Shown here piece after piece: positions 10,266 through 19,099 of a DNA stretch of 64,000 bases. Location of the stretch: the NCBI RefSeq assembly GCF_021390245.1, contig NZ_JAJUXH010000001.1, positions 310,001 through 374,000 on the forward strand, in the 5' to 3' direction. The notes under the pieces are model-generated. The model worked only from the letters and a program-made list of their open reading frames with translations. It did not search any database and had not been told where the DNA came from. The position numbers and the translations under genes are program-made. The stretch is from Dyadobacter sp. CY323. GTDB taxonomy: Bacteria; Bacteroidota; Bacteroidia; Cytophagales; Spirosomataceae. Each line of letters begins with the position of its first letter. Position 1 is the stretch's first letter.

Positions 10266-11729
10266 ATGAACCAACGTTTTATACCCTTCATCGTTCAGGT
10301 TGCACTTTTTTGCATGCTCCATGCCATGCCTTCCCATTCTTCGGGAAAAGCATTCGCTATCCCCAAACCACCCCTCGAACTTACAGCGGCCGCCATTTCT
10401 CAGGTACAAATCACGCTGACCTGGCAGGATGCCTCGCCAGATGAAACCGGCTTTGAGCTGGAACGGTCGTTGGATGGAAAGACATTTACGAAACTGATTG
10501 ACCTGCCCATAAATACCGTAACATACCAAAACATTGGTTTGACTGCTTCCACGGCCTATTTTTACCGGATCCGGGCGGTAAATGCTTCGGGTTCCTCGGC
10601 ATATTCCAACATTGCTTCCGACACGACGAAAGCTCCGGTTATCACCATTCCAAAACCACCCGCCACATTGGTCGCGACGGCGATCTCGGGCTATCAGATC
10701 AACCTTTCCTGGACGGATAGTGCGACGGACGAAACTGGTTTTGAACTGGAAAGGTCAATCGACGGAACTAATTTCATTAAGATCGCCGATCTGGCCGTGA
10801 ATGCCGTTGCATTTCAAAACACGGGGCTGGTTCCCGTCACGCGTTACTGGTATCGCATTCTGGCGAAAAACACGGCCGGGAAATCGGCGTATTCAAACAT
10901 TGCGGATGACACCACTTTTCAGGTGCTGCCAGCTGCGCCCACGGAGCTTACTGCGACTGCTATGTCGCCGGCTCAGATCAATCTTTCCTGGGTGGATCAG
11001 GCTATCAATGAAACCGGATATCAGGTCGAACGCTCGTTGGATGGAGTTGCATTTGTGAAGATTGCGGACCTGGGCGTGAATGCCACCACTTTTCAAAATA
11101 CGGCGCTGAATGCCGCTACCCTTTATTACTACCGGGTGCGGGCTGTGAATGCGGTAGGAGGTTCCACATATAGTAGTGTCGCTTCGGTGAAAACGCAGAA
11201 TATACCTGTTCCCGACCAGCCTGATGATTTCACGGCTGTTCCTACCGGGCCTGAACTGGTGCAGCTGCGCTGGTCGCCGGTTACAGGTAATGCAACCGAG
11301 ATTGTGGTTGAGCGAGCATTGGGAAGTCACGCGAATTTTGTCCAGATCGCAAAACTGGGTGCAAACGTACAGCAATATGAGGATCGGGGGAAGCTTGCAA
11401 CTGCCGACTATTTTTACCGGATCAAAGCAACGAATGCGGGAGGTAGCTCACCATACAGTCTGATCTCCATTGTTCGCGCATCGTCGATCATCACGTCTAC
11501 AAAACCGGATCAACACCTGGTTTTTGTTTCGGAAAAAGTATTGATAACCGAGCTGAAAAATAAATCCGGCGGCAAGCTGCGGATTTACGATACGATGGGA
11601 AGGTCCCGCGCGGAATCCATAATTACATCCCTGTCGCGAACGGATTTGTCAAACCTTACCTCAGGCATTTACATTATCCTCATAACCACCGATCTAGAAG
11701 TAATATCACGTAAAGTCCTGCTTTTTTAA
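10266..11729 (+). CDS. Secreted protein with four fibronectin type III domains and T9SS sorting tail
   Basis: This 487-residue protein has a signal peptide (about 1-28), four FnIII domains at about 34-120, 129-216, 223-310 and 317-405, and a C-terminal type IX secretion sorting domain (about 418-487, ending SGIYIILI...RKVLLF). FnIII 1-3 are near copies of one another (DETGFELERS..G..F.KI.DL..N), indicating internal duplication; the fourth is diverged. No catalytic domain is present, so a carbohydrate-binding or adhesive surface role is inferred. The chitinase gene starts 21 bases downstream, so the two are probably co-expressed. Confidence 0.88.
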   Translation: MNQRFIPFIVQVALFCMLHAMPSHSSGKAFAIPKPPLELTAAAISQVQITLTWQDASPDETGFELERSLDGKTFTKLIDLPINTVTYQNIGLTASTAYFYRIRAVNASGSSAYSNIASDTTKAPVITIPKPPATLVATAISGYQINLSWTDSATDETGFELERSIDGTNFIKIADLAVNAVAFQNTGLVPVTRYWYRILAKNTAGKSAYSNIADDTTFQVLPAAPTELTATAMSPAQINLSWVDQAINETGYQVERSLDGVAFVKIADLGVNATTFQNTALNAATLYYYRVRAVNAVGGSTYSSVASVKTQNIPVPDQPDDFTAVPTGPELVQLRWSPVTGNATEIVVERALGSHANFVQIAKLGANVQQYEDRGKLATADYFYRIKATNAGGSSPYSLISIVRASSIITSTKPDQHLVFVSEKVLITELKNKSGGKLRIYDTMGRSRAESIITSLSRTDLSNLTSGIYIILITTDLEVISRKVLLF

Positions 11730-11750
11730 CACTGACCTGTTTTCGAACCT

Positions 11751-12875
11751 ATGAAACCATTCTACCGCATTCTCTGCGCAGCATTATTGCTCGCATTTCT
11801 GTCTGACTCCAGCTTTGCACAGAAAAAGAAAAATTACATCGTCAATGGATACGTCGGCGGTTTTCGCGGTCTGGTGAATGCAGATGAGATTGACGCCGAG
11901 AAACTGACGCACATTAATTATGCATTCGTCAATGTGCAGGACAGCCTGGCCGTGCTGACAAACCTGGCAACAGATTCCATCAATTTCCGGAAACTGAATG
12001 GATTAAAACTTAAAAATCCCGACTTGAAAATCGTGATATCCATCGGCGGCTGGTCTTGGAGCGAAAACTTTTCAGATGCTGTTTTGACAGAAACCTCCCG
12101 AGCAAAATTCGCTAAATCGAGCGTGGATATTATCCGGCAATTCGACCTCGATGGCGTGGACATCGACTGGGAATACCCTGGAATGCGCGGCGAGGAAGGC
12201 AACATTTTCAGGCCGGAAGACAAACAGAATTTCACGCTGATGTTCAAAGCAATACGCGAAGAACTGAATGTGCTGGAAAAGGAAAAAGGACGAAAATACC
12301 TGCTCACAACTGCTGTGGGCGGATCGGATTCTTTCATCGAGCACACCGAAATGGGACTTGCGCAGCAATACCTGGATTACGTGCTGATCATGACGTATGA
12401 CTACGGCGGCAAAAATGGGACTGTCGGGCACCATACCAATTTGTATAATTACGGAGGTTCCGAGGAAACTTCATCGGCTGATCGTTCTGTGAGAAATTTC
12501 ATCGCCGCAGGTGTCCCTGCGAACAAGATAGGGCTCGGTGCCGCTTTTTATGGAAAAGGGTTTGAGGCCGAAACGACGAAAAACAACGGGCTCGGAGAAA
12601 AACGCATTAAAACCGCCCAGGGCGCAGGTTACACGAAGCTAAAAGACACGCTGATCGATCAGAACGGATATAAAAAATACTACGACAAGAAAGCAAAAGC
12701 ACCATATCTCTTCAACGAGTCAACCAGAATTCTGATCACATACGAAGACGAAAAGTCGATTAAAGAGAAATGTGATTACGTTAAAAAGAATAACCTGGCC
12801 GGTATTTTCTTCTGGGAATATTTCAACGATCCGAAGGAATATCTGATCAATGAGATTAGCCGGAATTTGGATTAG
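11751..12875 (+). CDS. Glycoside hydrolase family 18 chitinase
   Basis: This is a 374-residue exported enzyme with a signal peptide to about residue 23 (SSFAQ). The GH18 TIM-barrel motifs are present: SIGG (97-100) and DGVDIDWE at 134-141, i.e. the DxxDxDxE signature with catalytic Glu141, plus the beta-6 MTYDYGG motif. GH18 enzymes cleave chitin-type beta-1,4-GlcNAc linkages by substrate-assisted catalysis. No carbohydrate-binding module or sorting tail is present in the protein itself; the FnIII protein just upstream could supply binding. The 3' end overlaps the convergent SNF2 gene by 20 bases. Confidence 0.93.
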   Translation: MKPFYRILCAALLLAFLSDSSFAQKKKNYIVNGYVGGFRGLVNADEIDAEKLTHINYAFVNVQDSLAVLTNLATDSINFRKLNGLKLKNPDLKIVISIGGWSWSENFSDAVLTETSRAKFAKSSVDIIRQFDLDGVDIDWEYPGMRGEEGNIFRPEDKQNFTLMFKAIREELNVLEKEKGRKYLLTTAVGGSDSFIEHTEMGLAQQYLDYVLIMTYDYGGKNGTVGHHTNLYNYGGSEETSSADRSVRNFIAAGVPANKIGLGAAFYGKGFEAETTKNNGLGEKRIKTAQGAGYTKLKDTLIDQNGYKKYYDKKAKAPYLFNESTRILITYEDEKSIKEKCDYVKKNNLAGIFFWEYFNDPKEYLINEISRNLD

Positions 12876-13917
12876 TGACCAACCCCAGCAAATCCTTCTT
12901 CGTCAGACTTTTCAAAACCGAGTTATCCGTTTTTACCAGATCATTCGCGAGGTCCTTTTTTGATTCCTGGAGTTCCATGATCTTTTCTTCGATCGTTGCC
13001 GGGCAGATCAGGCGCACGGCGATGACGTTTTTCTTTTGACCAATGCGGTAACTGCGGTCAATCGCTTGGTTTTCAACGGCGGGATTCCACCATGGATCGA
13101 CGAGGTACACGTAATCTGCCTCGGTGAGGTTAAGTCCGGTTCCACCTGCTTTCAGGCTGATCAGGAAGACGCGGATGTTCTCATTGTTCTGAAAATTTTC
13201 AACTGCCGATTCCCGGTCTTTTGTTTGTCCGGTCAGATATTCGTATCCGATGCCGCGTTTTACCAGTTCCGGGCGGATCAGGTCCAGCATGGAAACGAAC
13301 TGCGAAAAAACCAGGATTTTGTGCTGCAGTGATTTCGTCCCGATCTGCTCCATCAGCACCTCGATTTTGGCGGAAGAATTTCCATAAAACTGATCGTCAT
13401 TCAGCAAAGCCGGGGAGTTACATATCTGGCGCAGCTTGGTGAGACCTTGCAGCACATGCAGGCGGCTTCGCTCAATATCGAGCTCATTCCGGGTGTTGAG
13501 ATACGTGAAAAATTCGAGCTCGTAGGCATTATAAACTTTCCGTTGCTCTTCGCCCAATTCGCAGTAAAGAACCATTTCAGTCTTTTCGGGAAGTTCTTTG
13601 GCAACCTGTTTCTTGGTCCGTCGAAGGATAAACGGATTGATCCGCGTCTGCAATTCCTGGGCGCGCTCGCTGTCTTTGAACCGGTCGACCGGCGTGGAAA
13701 AATGCTGCTGAAACTGGTTTTTATTTCCCAGCAAACCCGGACACGCAAACGAAAGCTGACCGTACAAATCGAAGGTATTGTTTTCCACCGGCGTACCCGT
13801 CATCACCAGCTTATTCCTCGATTGTAGCAGTCTGGCAGCCTTATATCGTTGCGATTCGGGGTTTTTAATGGCTTGTGATTCGTCGAGGATAATGTAGTTG
13901 AAATGGTATTTTTTCAA
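12856..13917 (-). CDS. SNF2 helicase, C-terminal part (downstream of frameshift)
   Basis: This is the second half of a SNF2/Rad54-type helicase, in the -1 frame relative to the upstream part. It starts directly at motif II (ILDESQAIKN), then motif III (MTGTPVENN), the C-terminal helicase lobe (FSQFVSMLDLI), SLKAGGTGLNLTEAD and the motif VI region (QAIDRSYRIGQ). The only start-like codon near the beginning is TTG at 13917, inside the overlap, and the product would lack motif I, so it cannot be an independent ATPase. It makes sense only joined to the preceding frame. The 3' end overlaps the chitinase gene on the other strand. Confidence 0.85.
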   Translation of the reverse strand: MKKYHFNYIILDESQAIKNPESQRYKAARLLQSRNKLVMTGTPVENNTFDLYGQLSFACPGLLGNKNQFQQHFSTPVDRFKDSERAQELQTRINPFILRRTKKQVAKELPEKTEMVLYCELGEEQRKVYNAYELEFFTYLNTRNELDIERSRLHVLQGLTKLRQICNSPALLNDDQFYGNSSAKIEVLMEQIGTKSLQHKILVFSQFVSMLDLIRPELVKRGIGYEYLTGQTKDRESAVENFQNNENIRVFLISLKAGGTGLNLTEADYVYLVDPWWNPAVENQAIDRSYRIGQKKNVIAVRLICPATIEEKIMELQESKKDLANDLVKTDNSVLKSLTKKDLLGLVTNPNSG

Positions 13918-16280
13918 AAATTAACGTCCGACAGTAATGTGCCGTAGGAAGTCAGGATAATCTCATATTGATCAAAGGTAGTCACTTCCCGGATGCGGTC
14001 GGAACCATAGATCGTGAGCATTTTAAGGTCCGGGGCAAACTTTTCGACTTCCGCCTGCCAGTTGAAGATCAGCGAAGTCGGGACGATAATCAGGTTGGTG
14101 TTTTTAACCTGTTTTTCTCTTTGAGATAAAATGAATGCGATGATCTGAACCGTTTTCCCCAGCCCCATATCATCCGCTAAACAGCCTCCAAAACCAAATT
14201 CATCCAGGAAATTGAGCCAGTTCAAACCTTGCTGCTGGTATTTACGGAGTGATGCTTTTAATGCATCAGGCACTTTTACCGGCTCGATCGACTCAAAATC
14301 TTCAAACTTCGACTTATAGAATTGAATTTGTTCACGCACTTCCTGGTCCAGCATTTCGGCCTCATACAATTCGCTGATGGAAGCGAAGCTGGCTTTTGAA
14401 GTGCGGATGAGTTCACCGTCGATCTCACCCGCGTCGAAAAATTTGGCAAACTTTTCGACCCACTTTTCGGGCAAAATCCCGAGCGTACCATCGCCCAGCT
14501 CGACATATTTATTCCTGTTTTTAACGGCTTTATGTAAATGTTTGAGCGTAACTTTTTGATTCCCAAAACGCACATTTGCCATCGTATTAAACCAGTTGAT
14601 CCCGCTGATCACATTCACGGATATCTTTGCCCGGTTTTGATTCAGGCGGTTTTTATTGAGTTTATTGAAACCCAGAATGGTGATTCCCTGGTCCTGCCAT
14701 GTTTCAAATGCGTCGGGAAACCAGTCTTCGCTGAGAAACTGAGCGCGGTGAATGTAAAAGAAATCTTTCCCCGGCCTGTCTTCTTCCTCCTTGCCAATCT
14801 GGTCGTCGAAATCGGGATGCTGGCGAAGTAATGTGCTGCCGAAACGGTTTTCGAGATCATGGTCACGTTCCACCATAAATGGGTTTCCGTGGCTGTCTAC
14901 CGAATAAATATCCTTTTGGGAAAACAATGGAACTTCTGCATTTCCATATTTCACGACCGGCGTGATGAGTACGTAATTGCCGAAATCTTCGAGGTAAATG
15001 ATCTTTTCAGCCGGCTTATCAAAACCTTGTTCTTCCTTTTGCTGCTCCGTAGCCGGTTTTAAAAAGGAATAGGTGATCCGGATCTTGTTTTCAATTTTGG
15101 ATAAAAGATTTTGCCGGAATTCTTCGAACTTGGAGTGGTGGATGTAGATCTTCTGGTTATGCTGTTTGAAAAAGGTTACTGTGTTTAATACATCTTCATT
15201 ATCGATCAGATAGAGCGAATCTTTGTACAAAACAAAATAGTCATACCGCATTTGCACCTTTTCGAGGTCGAGGTAAACGCCATTCAGGATCAATTCGCCA
15301 GAGATGTGAAAGAATTTGTCATTCTGGTCGATCGTGAGCTGCATATCGAGCGGTGATTGTTCCAGGCGCACCGGGATTAGCGAAGCCGCGTTTACATGGT
15401 CGGAAATGGCGGTACTATGGTAGTAAAAATCAAGTTGCAATGGATTTTTTAAAATCGATTTCAGCCCGTCGAGATCCATTTCCGGTTTTTTCTTCCTGAA
15501 ATTATTATGGAAAGCAGATATGGCTGTATAGAATTTCAAAACCTCCGGATCCTGCGTTTTCCAGATCTGATCGAATGGATTAAGAAGAGAAAGCGGGTTT
15601 TTGAGCTTCCCGTTCCTGGTTACGGAAGCTTCGTACATTTCGAAGTAAAAATGCTCGTAATACTTGTTCTGGCCCATAATAACGATCTTTTTTGTATCGG
15701 AAGGTTTTTCGGTTGCATTCGGCAAACCCAATGCAGGTTTAGTCACAAGCTGGTTTTCCAAAAGTAAAACGGCTTCCCGGTTCAATGGGATCAGCTCTTT
15801 CAAACGCGGACGGATCACGAGTTCGCGCGATGCAATATCAAGCTGAAAGTAATGGTCCAGGTCGGGTTCATTTTCCAGCCCGTAATCCAGCGCGGCCTGT
15901 TTTATTTTCTCAAATCTCAGTTTCCGGTCAAAAAACGCACGGAGATCTTTGCGGTTGACGAAATTGTAGAGCACCTGGATCTGGTGCTCACAAAGCTTGC
16001 GTTTTGGCAACATGCAGGAACAATACAGACTGGCCTGCTCCTCATCCTGTTTTACAACTACCTTAAACGTTTCCGACGCTGCTCCCTGAATTTTAAACGA
16101 GGCGTAGTTAATGTCAATTTCCTGGGGCTGAATTTCGAAGAAACCGCGTTTTTCAGTACTTGGAAGCTCGGCACTGTTTTTTAAAATGGTTGTGGTGGAT
16201 AGTTCGGAAAGATTGAAATCCGGAAATGTAAAATAGTGCACACTTATTTTTTCGGATTCGGCAGGCTCATTTTTTCTCAT
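13914..16280 (-). CDS. SNF2 helicase, N-terminal part with SWIM zinc finger (ends at frameshift)
   Basis: This 788-residue frame holds a SWIM zinc finger (Cys87, Cys89, Cys97, His99: CSC...LCEH), a long bacterial SNF2 regulatory region and the first helicase lobe with Walker A ADDMGLGKT (about 702-710) and motif Ia IIVPTSL. It ends YGTLLSDVNF then TGA. The expected continuation (LKKYHFNYIILDESQ) is encoded in the -1 frame. On the coding strand the junction reads AATTTTTGAAAAAATACC; one extra T would restore a single 1141-residue protein. Either a real mutation, a homopolymer sequencing error, or -1 slippage on TTT before TGA explains it. Confidence 0.9.
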   Translation of the reverse strand: MRKNEPAESEKISVHYFTFPDFNLSELSTTTILKNSAELPSTEKRGFFEIQPQEIDINYASFKIQGAASETFKVVVKQDEEQASLYCSCMLPKRKLCEHQIQVLYNFVNRKDLRAFFDRKLRFEKIKQAALDYGLENEPDLDHYFQLDIASRELVIRPRLKELIPLNREAVLLLENQLVTKPALGLPNATEKPSDTKKIVIMGQNKYYEHFYFEMYEASVTRNGKLKNPLSLLNPFDQIWKTQDPEVLKFYTAISAFHNNFRKKKPEMDLDGLKSILKNPLQLDFYYHSTAISDHVNAASLIPVRLEQSPLDMQLTIDQNDKFFHISGELILNGVYLDLEKVQMRYDYFVLYKDSLYLIDNEDVLNTVTFFKQHNQKIYIHHSKFEEFRQNLLSKIENKIRITYSFLKPATEQQKEEQGFDKPAEKIIYLEDFGNYVLITPVVKYGNAEVPLFSQKDIYSVDSHGNPFMVERDHDLENRFGSTLLRQHPDFDDQIGKEEEDRPGKDFFYIHRAQFLSEDWFPDAFETWQDQGITILGFNKLNKNRLNQNRAKISVNVISGINWFNTMANVRFGNQKVTLKHLHKAVKNRNKYVELGDGTLGILPEKWVEKFAKFFDAGEIDGELIRTSKASFASISELYEAEMLDQEVREQIQFYKSKFEDFESIEPVKVPDALKASLRKYQQQGLNWLNFLDEFGFGGCLADDMGLGKTVQIIAFILSQREKQVKNTNLIIVPTSLIFNWQAEVEKFAPDLKMLTIYGSDRIREVTTFDQYEIILTSYGTLLSDVNF

Positions 16281-16417
16281 TCGGCAAAGTAATTAACCAG
16301 TATCAAAAAGCCTTGTAAAGCAGGATTCAGTAATGATAATTTGATAAAAATAACGAAATTACCACTTTCCGTGCACGGTAGCACGGGACTTTGTATCGAC
16401 AAAACTTTAACTGAAAT

Positions 16418-16861
16418 ATGGAAATTGGAATCGCCGCCGATCACGGAGGCTTCGAACTGAAACAGTTCCTGAAAGCCTATCTCACTGAAAACGGGCACCA
16501 TATCACCGATTTTGGCGCCTATACGCTCGATAATCAGGACGATTATCCGGACTTTGTAATCCCGCTCGCACAGGCTGTCGCAGGCAAAGAACTGGACCGC
16601 GGCATTGCCGTTTGCGGCAGTGGGGTTGGAGCTTCGGTGGCTGCCAATAAGGTGACAGGTGTCCGTGCCGCATTGATCAATGATCATTTCTCTGCGCATC
16701 AGGGTGTGGAGGATGATGACATCAATTTGTTGTGCCTCGGAGGCAGGGTCACCGGAAATATGGCCGCGAAAGAGCTGGTTGATGCTTTTTTGCAGGCAAA
16801 GTTCACCGAAGCAGAACGTCACATGCGCAGGCTCGGGAAAGTTAAAGCATTGGAAAAATAA
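16418..16861 (+). CDS. rpiB: RpiB/LacA/LacB family sugar-phosphate isomerase
   Basis: This 147-residue protein has the family hallmarks: N-terminal IGIAADHGG with DH at 8-9, the central DDYPDF (41-46), the phosphate loop CGSGVG with Cys66, and ALINDHFSAHQG. The members interconvert ribose-5-P and ribulose-5-P, or related hexose phosphates. The His that aligns with E. coli RpiB His99 (ring opening) is Asp99 here (GVEDDDIN), so the exact substrate or mechanism may differ. It is a single gene; the DUF481 gene follows 56 bases later. Confidence 0.9.
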   Translation: MEIGIAADHGGFELKQFLKAYLTENGHHITDFGAYTLDNQDDYPDFVIPLAQAVAGKELDRGIAVCGSGVGASVAANKVTGVRAALINDHFSAHQGVEDDDINLLCLGGRVTGNMAAKELVDAFLQAKFTEAERHMRRLGKVKALEK

Positions 16862-16917
16862 ACTTAGAAGCTATTTTGACATCAATTTTGGCATTATCGT
16901 TTTGCAAAAATGCGGTA

Positions 16918-17745
16918 ATGAAAATTTCGACATGCCACCGCTCTGCAAAGCTTGCCGCTTTCTTTTTAGTTATTTCATTGGTTTCCGCGTTTGCTCAGCA
17001 GACCCAAACCGACTCACTCAAAATCCTTCCGGCCGACTCTCTGACTGCCATTAAACCGGATACCGCGCTGAAACCGCCATCGGTACTGATCGATACCATT
17101 CGTTACAGGTTCATCGGTGACGGGAATTTTACGAGAGGGAATGTAAACAGGACGCTGGTTGTGCTGCGGGCAGAACTTACATTCAGCGGTCCGGTGATCA
17201 ACATTGCCACCAATCCGAGGTTTACATATGGAAAGCAAAATGGCATTCTGGCTGAACGCGACAGTTATACGGATTTGTTTGTGGATGTTTTTAAAAAGCA
17301 CCGCACCTACGCATTTGGTCTTGGCGCGATCGAAACGAGTAATTTACGGAAGATCGATTTTCGTCTCATGACGGGTGCCGGAATTGGTTACCGGGTTGTG
17401 AAAAACAAGACAAACGACCTTAGTCTTACCAATGCCATTCTCTATGAAAACACTGATTTTCGGGAAATAGCGACGGTTACTACCATCCGTAATTCGTTTC
17501 GGATAAAAGGAAAGCATTCGTTTATGCAGGACAAACTCCGGATTAATCACCTCACCTTTTTACAGCCCGCATTAAACGACCTCTCGAACTTTCGATGGAA
17601 TACGATTTTGTCTGTGGAATTGCCTATAAACAAATGGATTACGTTCCGGACGAGTTTCGAAAATTCATATGAAAGCGTCGTAGAAGCCACCCGGAAACGC
17701 AACGATTCACGCATCACATTCGGGGTTGCGATCGGGAATAAATAG
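16918..17745 (+). CDS. DUF481 outer-membrane beta-barrel protein
   Basis: This is a 275-residue exported protein. The signal peptide (MKISTCHRSAKLAAFF..., cleavage near SAFAQQ) fixes the start at 16918 rather than the in-frame ATG at 16876. The body shows alternating amphipathic strands (FTRGNVNRTLVVLRAEL, YAFGLGAIETSNLRKI) characteristic of DUF481, which are putative salt-inducible outer-membrane barrels. The protein is rich in aromatic and charged strand ends. Function unknown; a small porin-like or structural role is possible. Confidence 0.75.
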   Translation: MKISTCHRSAKLAAFFLVISLVSAFAQQTQTDSLKILPADSLTAIKPDTALKPPSVLIDTIRYRFIGDGNFTRGNVNRTLVVLRAELTFSGPVINIATNPRFTYGKQNGILAERDSYTDLFVDVFKKHRTYAFGLGAIETSNLRKIDFRLMTGAGIGYRVVKNKTNDLSLTNAILYENTDFREIATVTTIRNSFRIKGKHSFMQDKLRINHLTFLQPALNDLSNFRWNTILSVELPINKWITFRTSFENSYESVVEATRKRNDSRITFGVAIGNK

Positions 17746-17864
17746 CTGGGATACTCCCCTGATTTTTGTAAGGGAAGGAACAGAATAATGTTGTCCTTCA
17801 TTGCGGCACATTATATCTGTCAAAATTGTGCTTTAATAGGTATTCACAATATTCCATCCACCCC

Positions 17865-19028
17865 ATGAGAGAACCACAGGATAACCGTCGCCAGTTTTTG
17901 AAAAATTCAGTTAATACGGCTGCAGGTTTAATGATTTTGCCTGCGCTTGCACAGGAAGTCACAGCAGCCGCCAAAACGGAAGTAGAAGAAACTCCTGAAC
18001 CAGCATTTTTGGCGCCAAGAATTAAGTTTTCCGCAATCGGGATCAATCACGGTCACATTTATGGACAGGTAGAAGCGGTAACCCGTGGCGGTGGCGAGCT
18101 GGTTTCTTTTTATGCCAAAGAGCCGGACCTGGCAGCGGCTTTTGCCAAACGGTACCCGCAGGTAAAGCAGGCAAAAAGCGAGGCCGAAATTCTGGATGAT
18201 AAAAGCATTCAATTGATCCTGAGCTCAGGCATACCCGACGAGCGCGCCCCGCTTGGCATCCGCGTGATGAAAAGCGGGAAGGATTATATGGTGGATAAAC
18301 CTGGTATCACCAGTTTGGAACAACTCGCTCAGGTACGGAAAGCGCAGAAGGAAACCAAGCGCATTTACTCCATTATGTATAGCGAGCGGCTCGAAAACCG
18401 CGCGACGATCAAAGCCGGCGAGTTGATCAAAGAAGGCGTGATCGGGAAGGTTGTACAAACGATCGGACTCGGGCCACACCGATTAAATGCAGATACGCGG
18501 CCAGAATGGTTTTTCGATAAAAAACGCTTTGGAGGCATTATTTGCGATATTGCTTCGCACCAGTTTGACCAGTTTCTTTTCTTTACCGGTTCTACTAAAG
18601 CTGAAATCGTTGCTTCCCAGGTTGGTAATGTAGCTCATCCTCAGTGGCCGAAATTTGAAGATTTTGGCGACACAATGCTTCGCGGAAATGGCGGCTCAGG
18701 CTACATTCGCGTAGACTGGTTCACTCCCGACGGACTCAAAACCTGGGGCGACGGACGCTTGACCGTGCTCGGTACAGAAGGATATATTGAAATCAGAAAA
18801 AACATCGATATCGTCGGCAGAGAGGGTGGAAATCACCTTTTTGTGGTCAATAACAAAGAAACAACGTATGTCGATTGCAGTAAAGTTGAACTTCCATACG
18901 GTCGGCAGCTGGTAGATGATGTGCTGAACCGCACAGAAACCGCGATGTCGCAGGAGCATTGTTTTCTGGCGACGGAACTGGCATTGAAGGCACAGAAGAA
19001 TGCTCAGAATGTGGTTGTTAGTAGTTAG
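17865..19028 (+). CDS. Gfo/Idh/MocA family oxidoreductase with twin-arginine-like leader
   Basis: This is a 387-residue protein. The leader DNRRQFLKNSVNTAAGLMILPALA resembles a Tat signal, so export in folded form with bound NAD(P) is likely. The mature part has a Rossmann fold (IKFSAIGINHGHIYGQ), VDKPG at the position of the family EKP motif, and a C-terminal Gfo/Idh substrate domain (WFFDKKRFGGIICDIASHQFD). The family oxidises or reduces sugars and pseudo-sugars. The GxGxxG motif is altered (GINHGH), as in several exported Bacteroidota members. It lies alone between DUF481 and an amidohydrolase. Confidence 0.85.
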   Translation: MREPQDNRRQFLKNSVNTAAGLMILPALAQEVTAAAKTEVEETPEPAFLAPRIKFSAIGINHGHIYGQVEAVTRGGGELVSFYAKEPDLAAAFAKRYPQVKQAKSEAEILDDKSIQLILSSGIPDERAPLGIRVMKSGKDYMVDKPGITSLEQLAQVRKAQKETKRIYSIMYSERLENRATIKAGELIKEGVIGKVVQTIGLGPHRLNADTRPEWFFDKKRFGGIICDIASHQFDQFLFFTGSTKAEIVASQVGNVAHPQWPKFEDFGDTMLRGNGGSGYIRVDWFTPDGLKTWGDGRLTVLGTEGYIEIRKNIDIVGREGGNHLFVVNNKETTYVDCSKVELPYGRQLVDDVLNRTETAMSQEHCFLATELALKAQKNAQNVVVSS

Positions 19029-19099
19029 GGTTTTTTTGTGAGATGTGAGATGGGAGATGTGAGAAGTTTTTATTTGTCCGTTAATCAAATTCCGAGAAG

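Noticed and set aside
16277-16822. 181-residue minus-strand frame
   Set aside because: Antisense to rpiB, whose family motifs are unmistakable.
19040-19068. GTGAGATG-type short repeat before the amidohydrolase
   Set aside because: Simple low-complexity repeat of three imperfect units; no structure or site recognised.
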